Position numbers and translations under genes: made by a program
The notes under the pieces: model-generated
The model's database searches: none
Told to the model about the DNA's origin: nothing
Seen by the model: only the letters and a program-made list of their open reading frames with translations
Assembly: GCF_018130955.1 (NCBI RefSeq)
Contig: NZ_JAFCJM010000030.1
Location: 26,394 to 90,393, forward strand
Source: Bradyrhizobium liaoningense
GTDB taxonomy: Bacteria > Pseudomonadota > Alphaproteobacteria > Rhizobiales > Xanthobacteraceae
Length of the DNA stretch: 64,000 bases
Direction of reading: 5' to 3'
Shown here: piece by piece, positions 27,007-35,619 of the stretch
How positions within the stretch are numbered: position 1 is the first letter of the stretch
Layout of the letters: the number at the start of each line of letters is the position of its first letter

Positions 27007-27179
27007 GCCGTGGGAATTGCGATCCCGTCGACGCTCGCGCATAGTTTATCAGAATTTCCCGACAAAGTCGCCGCCGTTGGCGTGCTCGGCGAGCAGGGCG
27101 CGCCGATCGATGGTATGATTCTCTTGTAGTTGCCGTCATATTCTTTTGAGCCGCTTGGAGTTCGTTTCGGAGATTTTTC

Positions 27180-28328
27180 ATGAAGCGATGGGTTCGGCGT
27201 CTTGGACGGGGAGCGCTCTTGCTCGCAATATGGGGCGCGATCTTCGAGGTCGGCCTGCGGCTGCAGCAGTATTTCGGTCCGCTGGACGATCTCGAAATGG
27301 AGAGCGTCAGCCTGAACTGGGAATCCGACGTCCTCAATCACAAGCCGGCCCCGGAAAAGCAGAACCTGTGCATCTACGGCGATCTGACCGGGTTCAGCTA
27401 TGACAGACAGTTTGATGCAAATGGCATCAGGATCATCGACGACAAGGCGTTGCTGACCGGGTGCCACAAGCCGATGTCGGTCCTGTTCCTCGGCGATTCC
27501 TTCATGGAAGGCTACGACGACGAGAATAATTTGCCTTACCAGGTCGCAAAATATTTCAGGAAAGAGCGCGACATCTGCCTGAAGACCCACAACGCCGGAT
27601 ACACCTCCTATTCGCCGTCCATCTTCATCCCGCAGGCCAAGAAGCTCCTGCCGATCGTGCGCCCCGACTATATCGTGGTTGATGTGGACGAGACCGACCT
27701 GTACGACGATTTTGCGCGCTATCGCAAACTGATCGTCCGCAACGAGCGCGGCCAGAACGTCGGCGTCAAGGCCTCACCCATCGGGCACGCGTGCAGCGTC
27801 GGCCTGATGGAGGCGCGCCGGCATCCGCTGTATCTGATGCGGTTTGCGGCGAAGGCCTGGCTCTCTTTGGTCCACATGCCCGCGGTGACCAGAAAATACC
27901 GGTCGGACGACGACCTCATCCTGTTCGGCTATTCACGCGACCAGGGCGAAAACCTCGAGCAGAAATACGCAGCACCGCTCGCGACGTTTCGGGAGAACTT
28001 GCAGGAGTTGGCTGATGTGCTCAAGGGCTATGCCGGCGGCGACGGCAGCCGGGTGTTGTTCATCTTCCATCCGCATCTGGAGAATCTGCAACCGGGCGCC
28101 GACGGTCGCGTGTGGAACGATCTTGTCAGCTCCACGGTACGTGCGATGTGCGCCGACAACGGCTTTCTGTTTTTCAATGCGACTGCGACATTGAAGCAGC
28201 GGTTCGGCGGCAAGCCGGAGGAGTATTATTGGCCTGGCGACATGCACTTCAGCTTCGAGGGACTGGAGGAATACTCCAACGCCGTCGCAGCCTTCATGGC
28301 TTCGGAGATGGTCAAGCCGCACGACTGA
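27180..28328 (+). CDS. SGNH/GDSL-like hydrolase, membrane-anchored
   Basis: This 382-aa protein has an N-terminal hydrophobic segment (ALLLAIWGAIFEVGLRL), probably a signal anchor. The block I motif is VLFLGDSFMEGYDDENN with its Ser nucleophile, and a late GDMHFSFEGLEEY gives the Asp-His pair. Between them, HNAGYTSYSPSIFIPQAKKLLPIVRPDYIVVDVDETDL resembles SGNH blocks II/III. Such proteins often acetylate or deacetylate exported polysaccharides, and the substrate is not clear. The ATG has a GGAGA site 7 nt upstream. Confidence 0.7.
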   Translation: MKRWVRRLGRGALLLAIWGAIFEVGLRLQQYFGPLDDLEMESVSLNWESDVLNHKPAPEKQNLCIYGDLTGFSYDRQFDANGIRIIDDKALLTGCHKPMSVLFLGDSFMEGYDDENNLPYQVAKYFRKERDICLKTHNAGYTSYSPSIFIPQAKKLLPIVRPDYIVVDVDETDLYDDFARYRKLIVRNERGQNVGVKASPIGHACSVGLMEARRHPLYLMRFAAKAWLSLVHMPAVTRKYRSDDDLILFGYSRDQGENLEQKYAAPLATFRENLQELADVLKGYAGGDGSRVLFIFHPHLENLQPGADGRVWNDLVSSTVRAMCADNGFLFFNATATLKQRFGGKPEEYYWPGDMHFSFEGLEEYSNAVAAFMASEMVKPHD

Positions 28329-28344
28329 AAAATGGAGCACCGAG

Positions 28345-28590
28345 ATGCGAACGATACTGATGGCTGGGTTGATCCTGCTGGGAGCTGCTTCCTCCGCCAA
28401 TGCATACGATTATCCCTGGTGTGTCTTTGGCGAGCAGCTCGGCGCTTCCGGCGACTGCATGTACTCGACCAGGGAGCAATGCCTGGCATCGGCGTCCGGC
28501 CGGTGGAACACCTATTGTGATATCAACCCGCGCGTGAGGTTCAGGCAGCAGGCCGCACCTCCGGCGAAGAGCAGACAGCAGGCGCGCTGA
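28345..28590 (+). CDS. DUF3551-type small secreted Cys protein
   Basis: This 81-aa protein has a signal peptide (MRTILMAGLILLGAASSANA). The mature part has YPWCVFGEQLGASGDCMYSTREQCLASASGRWNTYC, the four-cysteine pattern of the DUF3551 family. That family is abundant in Bradyrhizobium and relatives, and its function is unknown. It starts 16 bp after the SGNH gene and may be co-transcribed with it. Confidence 0.85.
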   Translation: MRTILMAGLILLGAASSANAYDYPWCVFGEQLGASGDCMYSTREQCLASASGRWNTYCDINPRVRFRQQAAPPAKSRQQAR

Positions 28591-28632
28591 TGCGCGCGGG
28601 TGATCCCGGTCCCATGCGACAGCGCGGCAGCC

Positions 28633-29568
28633 TCAGCGCGGTCCATAATTATTGCGAAGATAGTCCGAAGCCTGTTGTCGCTCGGCGAGTGTCAGTTCGC
28701 GATCGTAGACCAGGAGCGCGAAGATATCGCCGGTGAAGAACCAGTCCGGCACATCCGGGCCATCTGGATAGAAGAAAGGCGTGCCGCCGACCATGAGCTG
28801 GTTGCTGGCGATCAGCGGCCCCGGATCGGGACGGCTGTTGAAGGCGGTATGAGCAGACGCCGCGCCGAGGCTCGCCACATCCATGCCGCCGCGCGGACCG
28901 GATTGCGCGACGATCAACACGGGCCCTTCGGCAGGCAGCAGCACGAACGAGTTGACGTCAAAGTCATAATGGCTGTGACGGATCATGCTGTCCCACGCCC
29001 AGCCAAGGTGAAGAACCGTGCCGGCGGTACATCCGGTGCCGCCGAAGCGGTTCTGACATCCGGTGCCCGTCGTCATCAGGAAATAATTGTTGAACCGCGG
29101 GCCGGGGCGCCGCACCACCACGGCCAGGATCGAGTATGGCGTTCCGGTGAGCGTGAGGGGCGGCACACCGGGCCGAAAGTCGCGCGCCCAGTAGGCGCAC
29201 CTGCCGCTATCAGCTGCACAGCGCAGGGCGGTGTGCCGGCGGGGGCCGTAGGGGGTCGCGATCGTCGTGGTCACCGGACTGCCCCTGAAGCGGAGTTGCG
29301 ACACCGCAGCGCGATCGCGGCCGCGCGCGTCGTTCCAGCGCGCGACGCGGCCGGCTCCGTCGAGCTCCAGGGAATCGTCGCCCTCGAGCCACAGCAGCAA
29401 CCCGCGGGAGGGCGGAGCGCCGGCGTTCGCGTCGGGGGTGGCCCGGAACGGGAAAGTGACGAGATGTGATAGCGTGCATCCGGCGAGCGCGATCAATGCC
29501 ACTGCGGCGGTTACCGCGAGCTTGGGCGCTGTCGTCGTTCTGCCGCACCGACGATCGCCAGCGCCCAT
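28633..29568 (-). CDS. Lipoprotein with LamG/concanavalin-like domain
   Basis: This 311-aa protein has a lipoprotein signal (hydrophobic LAVTAAVALIALAGC, lipobox Cys at about 31). A predicted jelly-roll follows: GLLLWLEGDDSLELDGAGRVARWNDARGRDRAA, YSILAVVVRRPGPRFNNYFLMTTG, FFTGDIFALLVYDRELTLAERQQASDYLRNNYG. The last stretch is the usual C-terminal strand and helix of LamG-like domains. The partner is unknown. I chose the ATG at 29568 because GGAGA lies 6 nt upstream. It converges on the DUF3551 gene. Confidence 0.72.
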   Translation of the reverse strand: MGAGDRRCGRTTTAPKLAVTAAVALIALAGCTLSHLVTFPFRATPDANAGAPPSRGLLLWLEGDDSLELDGAGRVARWNDARGRDRAAVSQLRFRGSPVTTTIATPYGPRRHTALRCAADSGRCAYWARDFRPGVPPLTLTGTPYSILAVVVRRPGPRFNNYFLMTTGTGCQNRFGGTGCTAGTVLHLGWAWDSMIRHSHYDFDVNSFVLLPAEGPVLIVAQSGPRGGMDVASLGAASAHTAFNSRPDPGPLIASNQLMVGGTPFFYPDGPDVPDWFFTGDIFALLVYDRELTLAERQQASDYLRNNYGPR

Positions 29569-29710
29569 CAACAATCTCCAATTGTAACTAAGCAAGATAA
29601 CACGTCTCTTTACGCTTGGGGAGTCTTGGCACGCGGGAAGCGATCGATGGGGTCTCGAGAGGCGTAGCGCTGACAGAGGAACCTCGGGTGTAGCTCTGCA
29701 TTCTCAGGAC

Positions 29711-29857
29711 GTGAGAAACAGGCACCTCTATATCGGCCTTGCCGCGTTGACCGGCACGTTCGTCCTCTTTCTGATCTGGTTTTCCCAGCACACGAAAGAG
29801 GCCGCGATAGAACGGCTTGAACGGTATGAGATGCCGCGCAATCCCGGCACCCGCTAA
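29711..29857 (+). CDS. Possible 48-aa single-pass membrane protein
   Basis: Starting at GTG 29711 the frame gives a short basic N-terminus (RNRHLY), one hydrophobic segment (IGLAALTGTFVLFLIWF) and a charged tail (SQHTKEAAIERLERYEMPRN). This is a normal layout for a small inner-membrane protein. The start codon is GTG, and the nearest purine-rich stretch is too close to be a good ribosome site. The TAA stop lies inside the edge of a dispersed repeat. Confidence 0.42.
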   Translation: MRNRHLYIGLAALTGTFVLFLIWFSQHTKEAAIERLERYEMPRNPGTR

Positions 29858-29984
29858 AGCGCGATGAATTTAGATTGAATCGTCATCGCGCTTTAGCTCC
29901 TTGTTTTGAGCGCGATCTCCGCGCAAACGCGTTCCGCGTTTGTCGCGAGGAAAAACCGCTGCACTCTTTTCCGGATCGTGCTCT
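29854..29984 (+). repeat. Dispersed Bradyrhizobium-type palindromic repeat, copy 1
   Basis: This copy starts with arms CTAAAGCGCGATGA and TCATCGCGCTTTAG (perfect, 14 nt) and continues through GCTCCTTGTTT to AAAACCGCTGC and TTTTCCGGATC. The same blocks occur in reverse orientation at 41292-41396. Copy 1 has an extra GC-rich insert (about 29908-29945) that copy 2 lacks. Confidence 0.75.
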
Positions 29985-30152
29985 GGCCGCGGATGCGCGG
30001 CGCGCTCGACTGCCGACGCGGATGAAATACGCTCGGCCCGGCAGGATAGCCCTGCCGTGCGGGCCGAGTGGAGTCCTGTTGCCAACGCAGGGATGCACGA
30101 CTACGCTTCACCCGGATTGCCCAACCGGTCCTTCGATTGGCCCCGCACGTTC

Positions 30153-30950
30153 ATGCCAAAATTCCTTCGCATCGGCCTCCATCAGTCGAACGTATCCGGT
30201 TACACGTCAAAGGCGTGGTGTGTCAGGCGCGTTGGCACGACGGTTTTCCTGAAGTGGGGCGCCGTGGAGGTTGTTGGCGCGGGAGCCGGGCGAAAGGTCT
30301 TCTGGACGCGCCTGCCGCAGGAAAAGACCATTCGTTGCGGCACGGCGCAGCGCGCCCAGGACTATGCCAAAGCCGCGATCGCGCGTCGGCGCAGCCATCG
30401 CTATGAGCCGCTGACCGGGGCCATCGCGAACCGGCGCCGGTCCGCTGACCGCGACATCGAGCTCAAACGCGCACTCGCCACGATCCTGATCGTCGATATC
30501 GTAGGCTCAACCCAAAAGGCCGCGAAGCTCGGCGATGCGCGTTGGACCAAGGTGATGGGCCATTACTACGCCGCGGTCCGCAAGGAGCTGAAGAGTTCGC
30601 GCGGCAAGGAAGTCGTGACGACCGGCGACGGCGTGCTGGCGACGTTCAAGGCGCCGGCTGCCGGTATCCGTTGCGCGACCGCGATCCAAAAGGCCGTGCG
30701 CACGCTGGGACTCGAAATAAGGGTAGGGCTGCATTCGGGCGAGTACCAGGTGAGCGGGGGCGAGATGGTCGGTCTCGCATTTCACATCGGCACGCGCGTC
30801 GCCGCGAAAGCCCGTGCCGGCGAAGTTTTGGTCTCGAGCGCGGTGAAGGACCTGCTGAAGACCCAGTCCGCGATCCGCTTCAGGGATCACGGCACGCACC
30901 AGCTCAAAGGCGTGCCGGAGCGATGGCGGCTGTGGCGGGTCGAGCATTAG
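30153..30950 (+). CDS. Class III cyclase with N-terminal WGR-like domain
   Basis: This 265-aa soluble protein has two parts. Residues about 15-90 (CVRRVGTTVFLKWGAVEVVG through AQDYAKAAIARRRSHRYEPL) look like a WGR-type domain, usually a nucleic-acid-associated fold. Residues about 105-260 are a compact class III cyclase domain with ATILIVDIVGSTQKAAKLGD, VVTTGDGVLATFKAP, LEIRVGLHSGEYQ and FHIGTRVAAKA; the two metal Asp positions are kept. The ATG at 30153 (MPKFLRIG) avoids the upstream repeat. Cyclases of this short type are numerous in Bradyrhizobium. The WGR assignment is by eye. Confidence 0.75.
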   Translation: MPKFLRIGLHQSNVSGYTSKAWCVRRVGTTVFLKWGAVEVVGAGAGRKVFWTRLPQEKTIRCGTAQRAQDYAKAAIARRRSHRYEPLTGAIANRRRSADRDIELKRALATILIVDIVGSTQKAAKLGDARWTKVMGHYYAAVRKELKSSRGKEVVTTGDGVLATFKAPAAGIRCATAIQKAVRTLGLEIRVGLHSGEYQVSGGEMVGLAFHIGTRVAAKARAGEVLVSSAVKDLLKTQSAIRFRDHGTHQLKGVPERWRLWRVEH

Positions 30951-31003
30951 TTCCGTGAACCGCTTCTTTTTTCCATTGCAGTTCCGGGAGGGGGATCCCC
31001 AAA

Positions 31004-31426
31004 TCACGCCGAAGCCCCGGCAAGCTTGCCGACTCTGGAAAGCAGCAGCTTCAGGATCGGCGATTTGTTCGCCTTGTGGTAGGCGAGAACCAGATCGAGC
31101 GTCGGGACCTCTCCCTGCACCGGACGCGTGGTTATCGACTCCGGCAGATAGCCCTTGGTGTAAGCCGGCAGCAGCATGACCGCGCGCGTCGACGTGATCA
31201 TCGATATGGCATGGACGACATTGTGCACCTCATGCTCCGGCTTGAGATCGATGCCGGCCCGGTTGAAATACTCCAGGACGACGCGGCGCACCGCAGGCGC
31301 GGCCTTGGACGGCAGCAGGAAAGCCTCCTTTGCGATCTCTTGCGGCGCGACCGCCGCATGCGATGCCAGACGGGGATCGCTCGGAAAAGCAAAAACCAGC
31401 GGGTTGGGGCGAACCCCGGTCGGCAA
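31004..31426 (-). pseudogene. Truncated LysR-type regulator (C-terminal half only)
   Basis: About 140 residues match the C-terminal half of a LysR effector-binding domain: LVFAFPSDPRLASHAAV, EAFLLPSKAAPAVRRVVLEYFNRAG, IDLKPEHEVHNVVHAISMITSTRAVMLLPAYTKGYLPESITTRPV, DLVLAYHKANKSPILKLLLSRV. The N-terminal helix-turn-helix and first lobe are missing. The sequence upstream (31427-31569) shows no continuation in any frame that I can recognise. It is therefore a decayed gene. Confidence 0.7.
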
Positions 31427-31569
31427 ATGATCCGAAGTAGCACCAATCCGCTATGTGCCGTTAATTGTGTCGATTCAGCTACACAAGTTTGAAATAGCGT
31501 TCCGCGTGATTGCATTCTTGATTTGACCAGCGCACGGTCGGGGCAATTGCGGTGCAGGGAGTGCCGGCC

Positions 31570-31947
31570 GTGACCGTGCGGGCGCTGTTCAAACATTCGA
31601 TGGCCGGGCTGGTGATGCTCGGAGTGCTGTTGCAGGCCTGCCTGGTCGTGCTGCAACTCGCCGTGTTGGCACAGCCGGCAAGGGCGGATACTGCGTTCAC
31701 CGTCATCTGCAGCACCCATGGCGCGGTTGCGCTTGATACGACGGATGCACCGGATGATCATTGGCCGGACTGCGTGCTCTGTCCGCTTTGCGCGCATTCC
31801 GGGGTCGCGGGGCTGGCAATACCTGCGATTGTCGCCAACGTTATCGCCTTCGCGATAGCGCCGGCGTGGGTACCGACCATCGCAAGCGGCGACCGTTCCT
31901 CCCTGGCTTTGGGCCTTCCGCCTCCGGGCCGCGGTCCGCCCGTCTGA
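31570..31947 (+). CDS. DUF2946-like small membrane protein with Cys motif
   Basis: This protein is about 125 aa. It has a hydrophobic N-terminal segment (MAGLVMLGVLLQACLVVLQLAVLAQPARA), then CSTHGAV, the motif CVLCPLCAH, and a second hydrophobic stretch (GLAIPAIVANVIAFAIAPAW). The CxxCxxC-H cluster between two hydrophobic segments is the DUF2946 pattern, often seen next to metal-transport genes. I chose GTG 31570 because AGGGAG is 8 nt upstream; the GTG at 31552 is possible. A likely outer-membrane protein follows 126 bp downstream. Confidence 0.7.
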   Translation: MTVRALFKHSMAGLVMLGVLLQACLVVLQLAVLAQPARADTAFTVICSTHGAVALDTTDAPDDHWPDCVLCPLCAHSGVAGLAIPAIVANVIAFAIAPAWVPTIASGDRSSLALGLPPPGRGPPV

Positions 31948-32073
31948 CTTTCCGCAAAGCGCGGGTCGGCTGCGCGCCAATGATGCGCTTCCGGCGATCG
32001 AACTATCTTCCAATGATCTCGCAGGAATTCTGCGGCGCGCGTCGGTAATGACGCCGAGCCTTGAGGGATATCG

Positions 32074-33144
32074 ATGAACAGCAGGATCGGATTCGCTGCG
32101 GCGGTCCTCGTCGCGGTTGGCTCGCTCGCAGAGCCGGCCTCGGCGCATCATCCAGGCATAGGTGGCACCGGTGGCGGTGGCGGCATCTTCACCATCGGGG
32201 CCGGGACGCTCGACGAAGGGCAGTTCGCTTTCTCGGCGTATGTCGAATATGTGCGCCTCAAGCAGCTGAGCGATGCAACATTGCTTGCCAACATCGGTAA
32301 TGATGTTCATGGCCTGCAATCGATCGAGAGCAGGACGTTGTCATTAGCCTACGGCGTCACCAGGGACTTCACGGTGTCGGTTCGCCTGCCATGGGTGCGT
32401 CGGACCGGCATTCTGGAGGGCTCGCAGGAAGATCCTGCCGACCCCGCAATTGTGCGCGACCGTGGCAATACTGACGGGTTTGGCGATATCACGGTGCTTG
32501 GGCAATACCGTTTCCTCAACAATACTTCGTCCGGGACGCAGGTAGCGGCCCTGTTTGGATTCAAGGCGCCTACCGGCGTGACCAATCTGGTCGATCCGTT
32601 CGGCGAGGTCTACGAAGCCGAGTTTCAGCCCGGCTCCGGATCATGGGACGGGCTGTTCGGGCTTGCGGGCAGTCAGAGGCTTACGTCGGCCTTGAGCTTC
32701 CACGCCAACGTGCTGGGGATCGTCACCGGCACGGGCACACAGAACACCAATCTGGGCAACCGTTTCCTCTACAACGCGGCGCTTTCGTACCGTCTGTTCG
32801 GCGAAGGGGCCGGCAATCCGCTTGATGCGTATGCGCATGCCGGCCACAGCCATTCCAACTTGCCGACCAAGGCTCCGAAGGCGGTCGACTACCACGCGCA
32901 CGTGACGCTCGACGCCCTGTTCGAGCTGAACGGCGAATGGCACGACTATGAGCGGATAGCCGGAGCGATCAATCCCAATTCAGGCGGCCATACCATCTAC
33001 CTGTCGCCCGGTCTGCGATTGGGCGTGGAAAACTGGTCGAGCTTTGTGAGCGTGGGAATACCCGTGGTCAATGACTACAACGGCATTCAGGCAACGCCGA
33101 CCTGGCGCGTGATCGGCGGGGTGTCAGTAGCCTTCAAACCATAA
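32074..33144 (+). CDS. Outer-membrane beta-barrel transporter-like protein
   Basis: This 356-aa protein has a signal peptide (MNSRIGFAAAVLVAVGSLAE, ending PASA). Then come HHPGIGGTGGGGGIFTIGAGTLDEGQ and many alternating strands (RTLSLAYGVTRDFTVSVRLPWV, NRFLYNAALSYRLFG, GGHTIYLSPGLRLGVENWSSFVSVGIPV), ending with an aromatic-poor FKP. This is the profile of the 'transporter' outer-membrane barrel family. Exposed HAGHSHSN and the N-terminal His pair could bind metal. Pairing with DUF2946 supports a metal role, but this is inference. Confidence 0.75.
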   Translation: MNSRIGFAAAVLVAVGSLAEPASAHHPGIGGTGGGGGIFTIGAGTLDEGQFAFSAYVEYVRLKQLSDATLLANIGNDVHGLQSIESRTLSLAYGVTRDFTVSVRLPWVRRTGILEGSQEDPADPAIVRDRGNTDGFGDITVLGQYRFLNNTSSGTQVAALFGFKAPTGVTNLVDPFGEVYEAEFQPGSGSWDGLFGLAGSQRLTSALSFHANVLGIVTGTGTQNTNLGNRFLYNAALSYRLFGEGAGNPLDAYAHAGHSHSNLPTKAPKAVDYHAHVTLDALFELNGEWHDYERIAGAINPNSGGHTIYLSPGLRLGVENWSSFVSVGIPVVNDYNGIQATPTWRVIGGVSVAFKP

Positions 33145-33178
33145 CTCCAGGCTTCCGCTTCCAGATCGAAGGGGAGCA

Positions 33179-34162
33179 TCAGAGCGAACCATAAGCTCGA
33201 GATTTCGAGGCGGCTGTCGCTCGCCTCAGCGCGCGAGGCGGTTGGCCGTAGATCCGCAAGAAGGCGCGCCGCATGCGGTCCTTGTCTCCGAAGCCGACCT
33301 TGCGAGCAACGATCTCGATCGGCTCCATTCCCTCCTGAATGCGTGGAAGCGCTGCCTCCGCACGCAGCCGTTCGACGACACGGGCAGGCGTATCTCCGGT
33401 CTCCTTCAGAAAGAGACGGGCAAATTGCCGTGCGCTGATCCTGGCAGCCGCGGCCATTCGGTCGACGGGAAGCGGCTCGTGCAGGTGCTCTCGCGCAAAA
33501 TTCAATGCATCCCTGACACGGTCGGAGGCGGGCTCCAGTTCAAGCAGCGCCGAAAACTGCGATTGTCCCCCGGACCTCCGATGATAAACCACCATGTCCC
33601 TTGCAACCGCCTTCGACATCTCGATCCCGAAATCATCCTCGATCAACGCAAGCGTCAAATCGATGCCGGAGGTGATCCCTGCCGATGTCCAGACGCGGCC
33701 ATCCCTCACGAAGATCTTGTCGGCATCGACACGCACTTGCGGAAAGCGCCTCTGCAGCAAGGCGGCATATCGCCAATGGGTCGTCGCCGATCGCCCGTCA
33801 AGCAGACCGGCGGCGGACAGCAGAAAAGCTCCGGTGCAAACGCTCGCCACGCGCCTTACCCGCGGAGCAGTTTTCCTGATCAGGGAAATGGTGTCGGTAT
33901 CGGCGCCGATCGCACTGTCATCGCCTCCTCCCACAACCAAAAGGGTGTCGACAGATTTGCTCCGCGAAGCTCTCAGGGTGTGGATTGGGACGCCCGAGCC
34001 GCTCACGATTGGGCCGCCATGAACGGAGATCACCTCCACCCGATAGGGAGCGCGACGGGTCTCCGACGCCAGATTGAAGGCGCACAGAGGACCGCTCAGA
34101 TCGAGCAACTCGAAACCCGGGAACACCACGACCCAAATGCGTCGGTCAACATCCGAGGGCAT
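33179..34162 (-). CDS. GlxA/FtrA-type AraC regulator with DJ-1/PfpI domain
   Basis: This 327-aa protein has a DJ-1/PfpI domain at about 8-175 (WVVVFPGFELLDLSGPLCAF, VASVCTGAFLLSAAGLLDGRSATTHW) and a C-terminal AraC double helix-turn-helix (about 220-315: RVRDALNFAREHLHEPLPVDRMAAAARISARQFARLF, IEIVARKVGFGDKDRMRRAFLRIYGQPP). Such proteins are cytosolic activators that sense an unknown ligand in the DJ-1 pocket. The ATG at 34162 has an AAAGGA site about 9 nt upstream. It diverges from the PfpI enzyme gene across 226 bp, a classic regulator-target layout. Confidence 0.9.
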   Translation of the reverse strand: MPSDVDRRIWVVVFPGFELLDLSGPLCAFNLASETRRAPYRVEVISVHGGPIVSGSGVPIHTLRASRSKSVDTLLVVGGGDDSAIGADTDTISLIRKTAPRVRRVASVCTGAFLLSAAGLLDGRSATTHWRYAALLQRRFPQVRVDADKIFVRDGRVWTSAGITSGIDLTLALIEDDFGIEMSKAVARDMVVYHRRSGGQSQFSALLELEPASDRVRDALNFAREHLHEPLPVDRMAAAARISARQFARLFLKETGDTPARVVERLRAEAALPRIQEGMEPIEIVARKVGFGDKDRMRRAFLRIYGQPPRALRRATAASKSRAYGSL

Positions 34163-34388
34163 GAAATTCTTATCCTTTCGCCGGAGAGCCTTCAGAACCG
34201 GCACCTGACCAGGATGGCAGGATTTGTCGCTTATAAGTCATTTCTGACATCGGCATTGTCAGCTAGCCTGCGGCGACTTTCAACAGCAAAGGCGCGCCGC
34301 CGCCTTTTCGGATCAAGCGTCGCTCTGCGCGAGCGTGCGGAAGGTTCGCGCTTTTGCAGTTCACAACATTTGGACGAACGAGGTCACC

Positions 34389-35078
34389 ATGAAGGTACTG
34401 GCGCTTGCTTTTCCCGGCTTCACATTCATCGACCTGGCTGCGCCGATGCAGGCCTTCATGATGCTTCCGGGATTCTCCTCGCAGGTGGTGTGGCAGAGCA
34501 AGGGGATCGTCGATTCCGATGCCGGCGTCAGTGTGCAGGCGACCGAAGATTTCGGCAGTTGTTGGAAGGCCCCGGACATCCTGTTCGTTCCCGGCAATAC
34601 CGTCTCCCTGTTCAAGCAGTTGCAGGACGACCGGACCATCGACTTCATCGCCGACGTCGGCAGTCGCGCCGGGTGGATCACCAGCGTCTGCAACGGCTCG
34701 CTATTGTTGGGCGCGGCCGGACTTTTGAAAGGATACAAGGCGGCCTCCTACTGGTACACGCGGGACCATCTCAGTCTGTTCGACGCCATTCCGACAGACG
34801 CAAGGTACGTGATCGACCGCAACCGTGCGACGGGCGGGGGCATGACTGCCGGGGTCGATTTCGGTCTTGCCATGGTCGGCCACATCGCGGGCGAGCACGT
34901 CGGCCGCGTCGCCGAGTTGTCTTTTGAGTACGCGCCACAACCTCCTTTCGGAACCGGTCGACCTGAGCTGGCCGACCCTGCAACGTTGGCTCACACGACA
35001 GAAATCGTGAAGCAGCTCATGCCGGTTCAGGAACTGGAGGGCGTGAGAACCCGCCGCGTTGCTATGGGAAGGCTCTAG
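34389..35078 (+). CDS. DJ-1/PfpI family enzyme, isonitrile-hydratase-like
   Basis: This 229-aa protein is a stand-alone DJ-1/PfpI domain: MKVLALAFPGFTFIDLAAPM, FVPGN, and the nucleophile elbow SVCNGSLLLGAAGLLKGYKAASYW. ATGGGMTAGVDFGLAMVGHIAGEHVG closes the fold. The VCNGS elbow with a Cys nucleophile is typical of isonitrile hydratase-like members, though many related proteins have other activities. It is likely controlled by the divergent FtrA-like regulator, and is followed by a small protein 65 bp downstream. Confidence 0.82.
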   Translation: MKVLALAFPGFTFIDLAAPMQAFMMLPGFSSQVVWQSKGIVDSDAGVSVQATEDFGSCWKAPDILFVPGNTVSLFKQLQDDRTIDFIADVGSRAGWITSVCNGSLLLGAAGLLKGYKAASYWYTRDHLSLFDAIPTDARYVIDRNRATGGGMTAGVDFGLAMVGHIAGEHVGRVAELSFEYAPQPPFGTGRPELADPATLAHTTEIVKQLMPVQELEGVRTRRVAMGRL

Positions 35079-35143
35079 GGACCGCTCCGGCTCTTGCCAG
35101 CGAACCGAGGAATTTTTTGGTCATCATCTAGCGAGGTCGTATC

Positions 35144-35500
35144 ATGCAGCAGGTCTTTATCGAGCTCTATAACTATCGTCCCGCCTGGGCCAAATGCCCG
35201 GAAAGCGAGAGAACCGATTTCGTGAAGAAGATCGTCGAAGCGGTCAAAGGTCTGAAGTCCGCGGGTGTCGACGTCGTTGCCTATGGCATGAACGCTCCCG
35301 AGACCGATCGTCGCGCTCCCTACGATTTCTTTTGCGTCTATCGGGTGCCGAACGCCGAGTTTCAGCGTGAATTCGAGCGGCAGATCGCCATGTCTTGCTG
35401 GTACGAATACTTCGAGCAGGTGAATGTCAGCGGTGATGCGGGAGACTTCGAAGCCGTGCTGCTCGGCAATGCCAGGATGGCTCGACCGGCTTCGTCCTGA
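35144..35500 (+). CDS. Hypothetical protein (DUF6616-like?)
   Basis: This 118-aa protein starts MQQVFIELYNYRPAWAKCPE and has a helix (RTDFVKKIVEAVKGLKSAGVDVVAYG), a strand (FFCVYRVPN), a helix and a final YEYFEQVNVSG strand. This is the order of a dimeric alpha-beta barrel domain. No signal peptide. It probably belongs to the transcript of the PfpI-type enzyme. I cannot assign a function. Confidence 0.65.
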   Translation: MQQVFIELYNYRPAWAKCPESERTDFVKKIVEAVKGLKSAGVDVVAYGMNAPETDRRAPYDFFCVYRVPNAEFQREFERQIAMSCWYEYFEQVNVSGDAGDFEAVLLGNARMARPASS

Positions 35501-35619
35501 CCGACACTTCGAATACTGCAGTGCGAAATCAAGTTGCGTGATCTCGTTGCCTCGCACGTACCGGCTTGTGGAGGACGGTCTTATCGCTGATGCTTTGGAT
35601 GCTGGGGAGGGCCCATCCG

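Noticed and set aside
29940..30152. A longer N-terminus for the WGR-like cyclase
   Set aside because: The upstream frame lies in a dispersed repeat and has no ribosome binding site.
31198..32319. A 373-aa minus-strand ORF overlapping the LysR remnant, DUF2946 and barrel genes
   Set aside because: Most of it is antisense to recognisable genes.
33242..34927. A 561-aa plus-strand ORF over the FtrA-like and DJ-1 genes
   Set aside because: It overlaps two well-supported genes in other frames and shows no motif.
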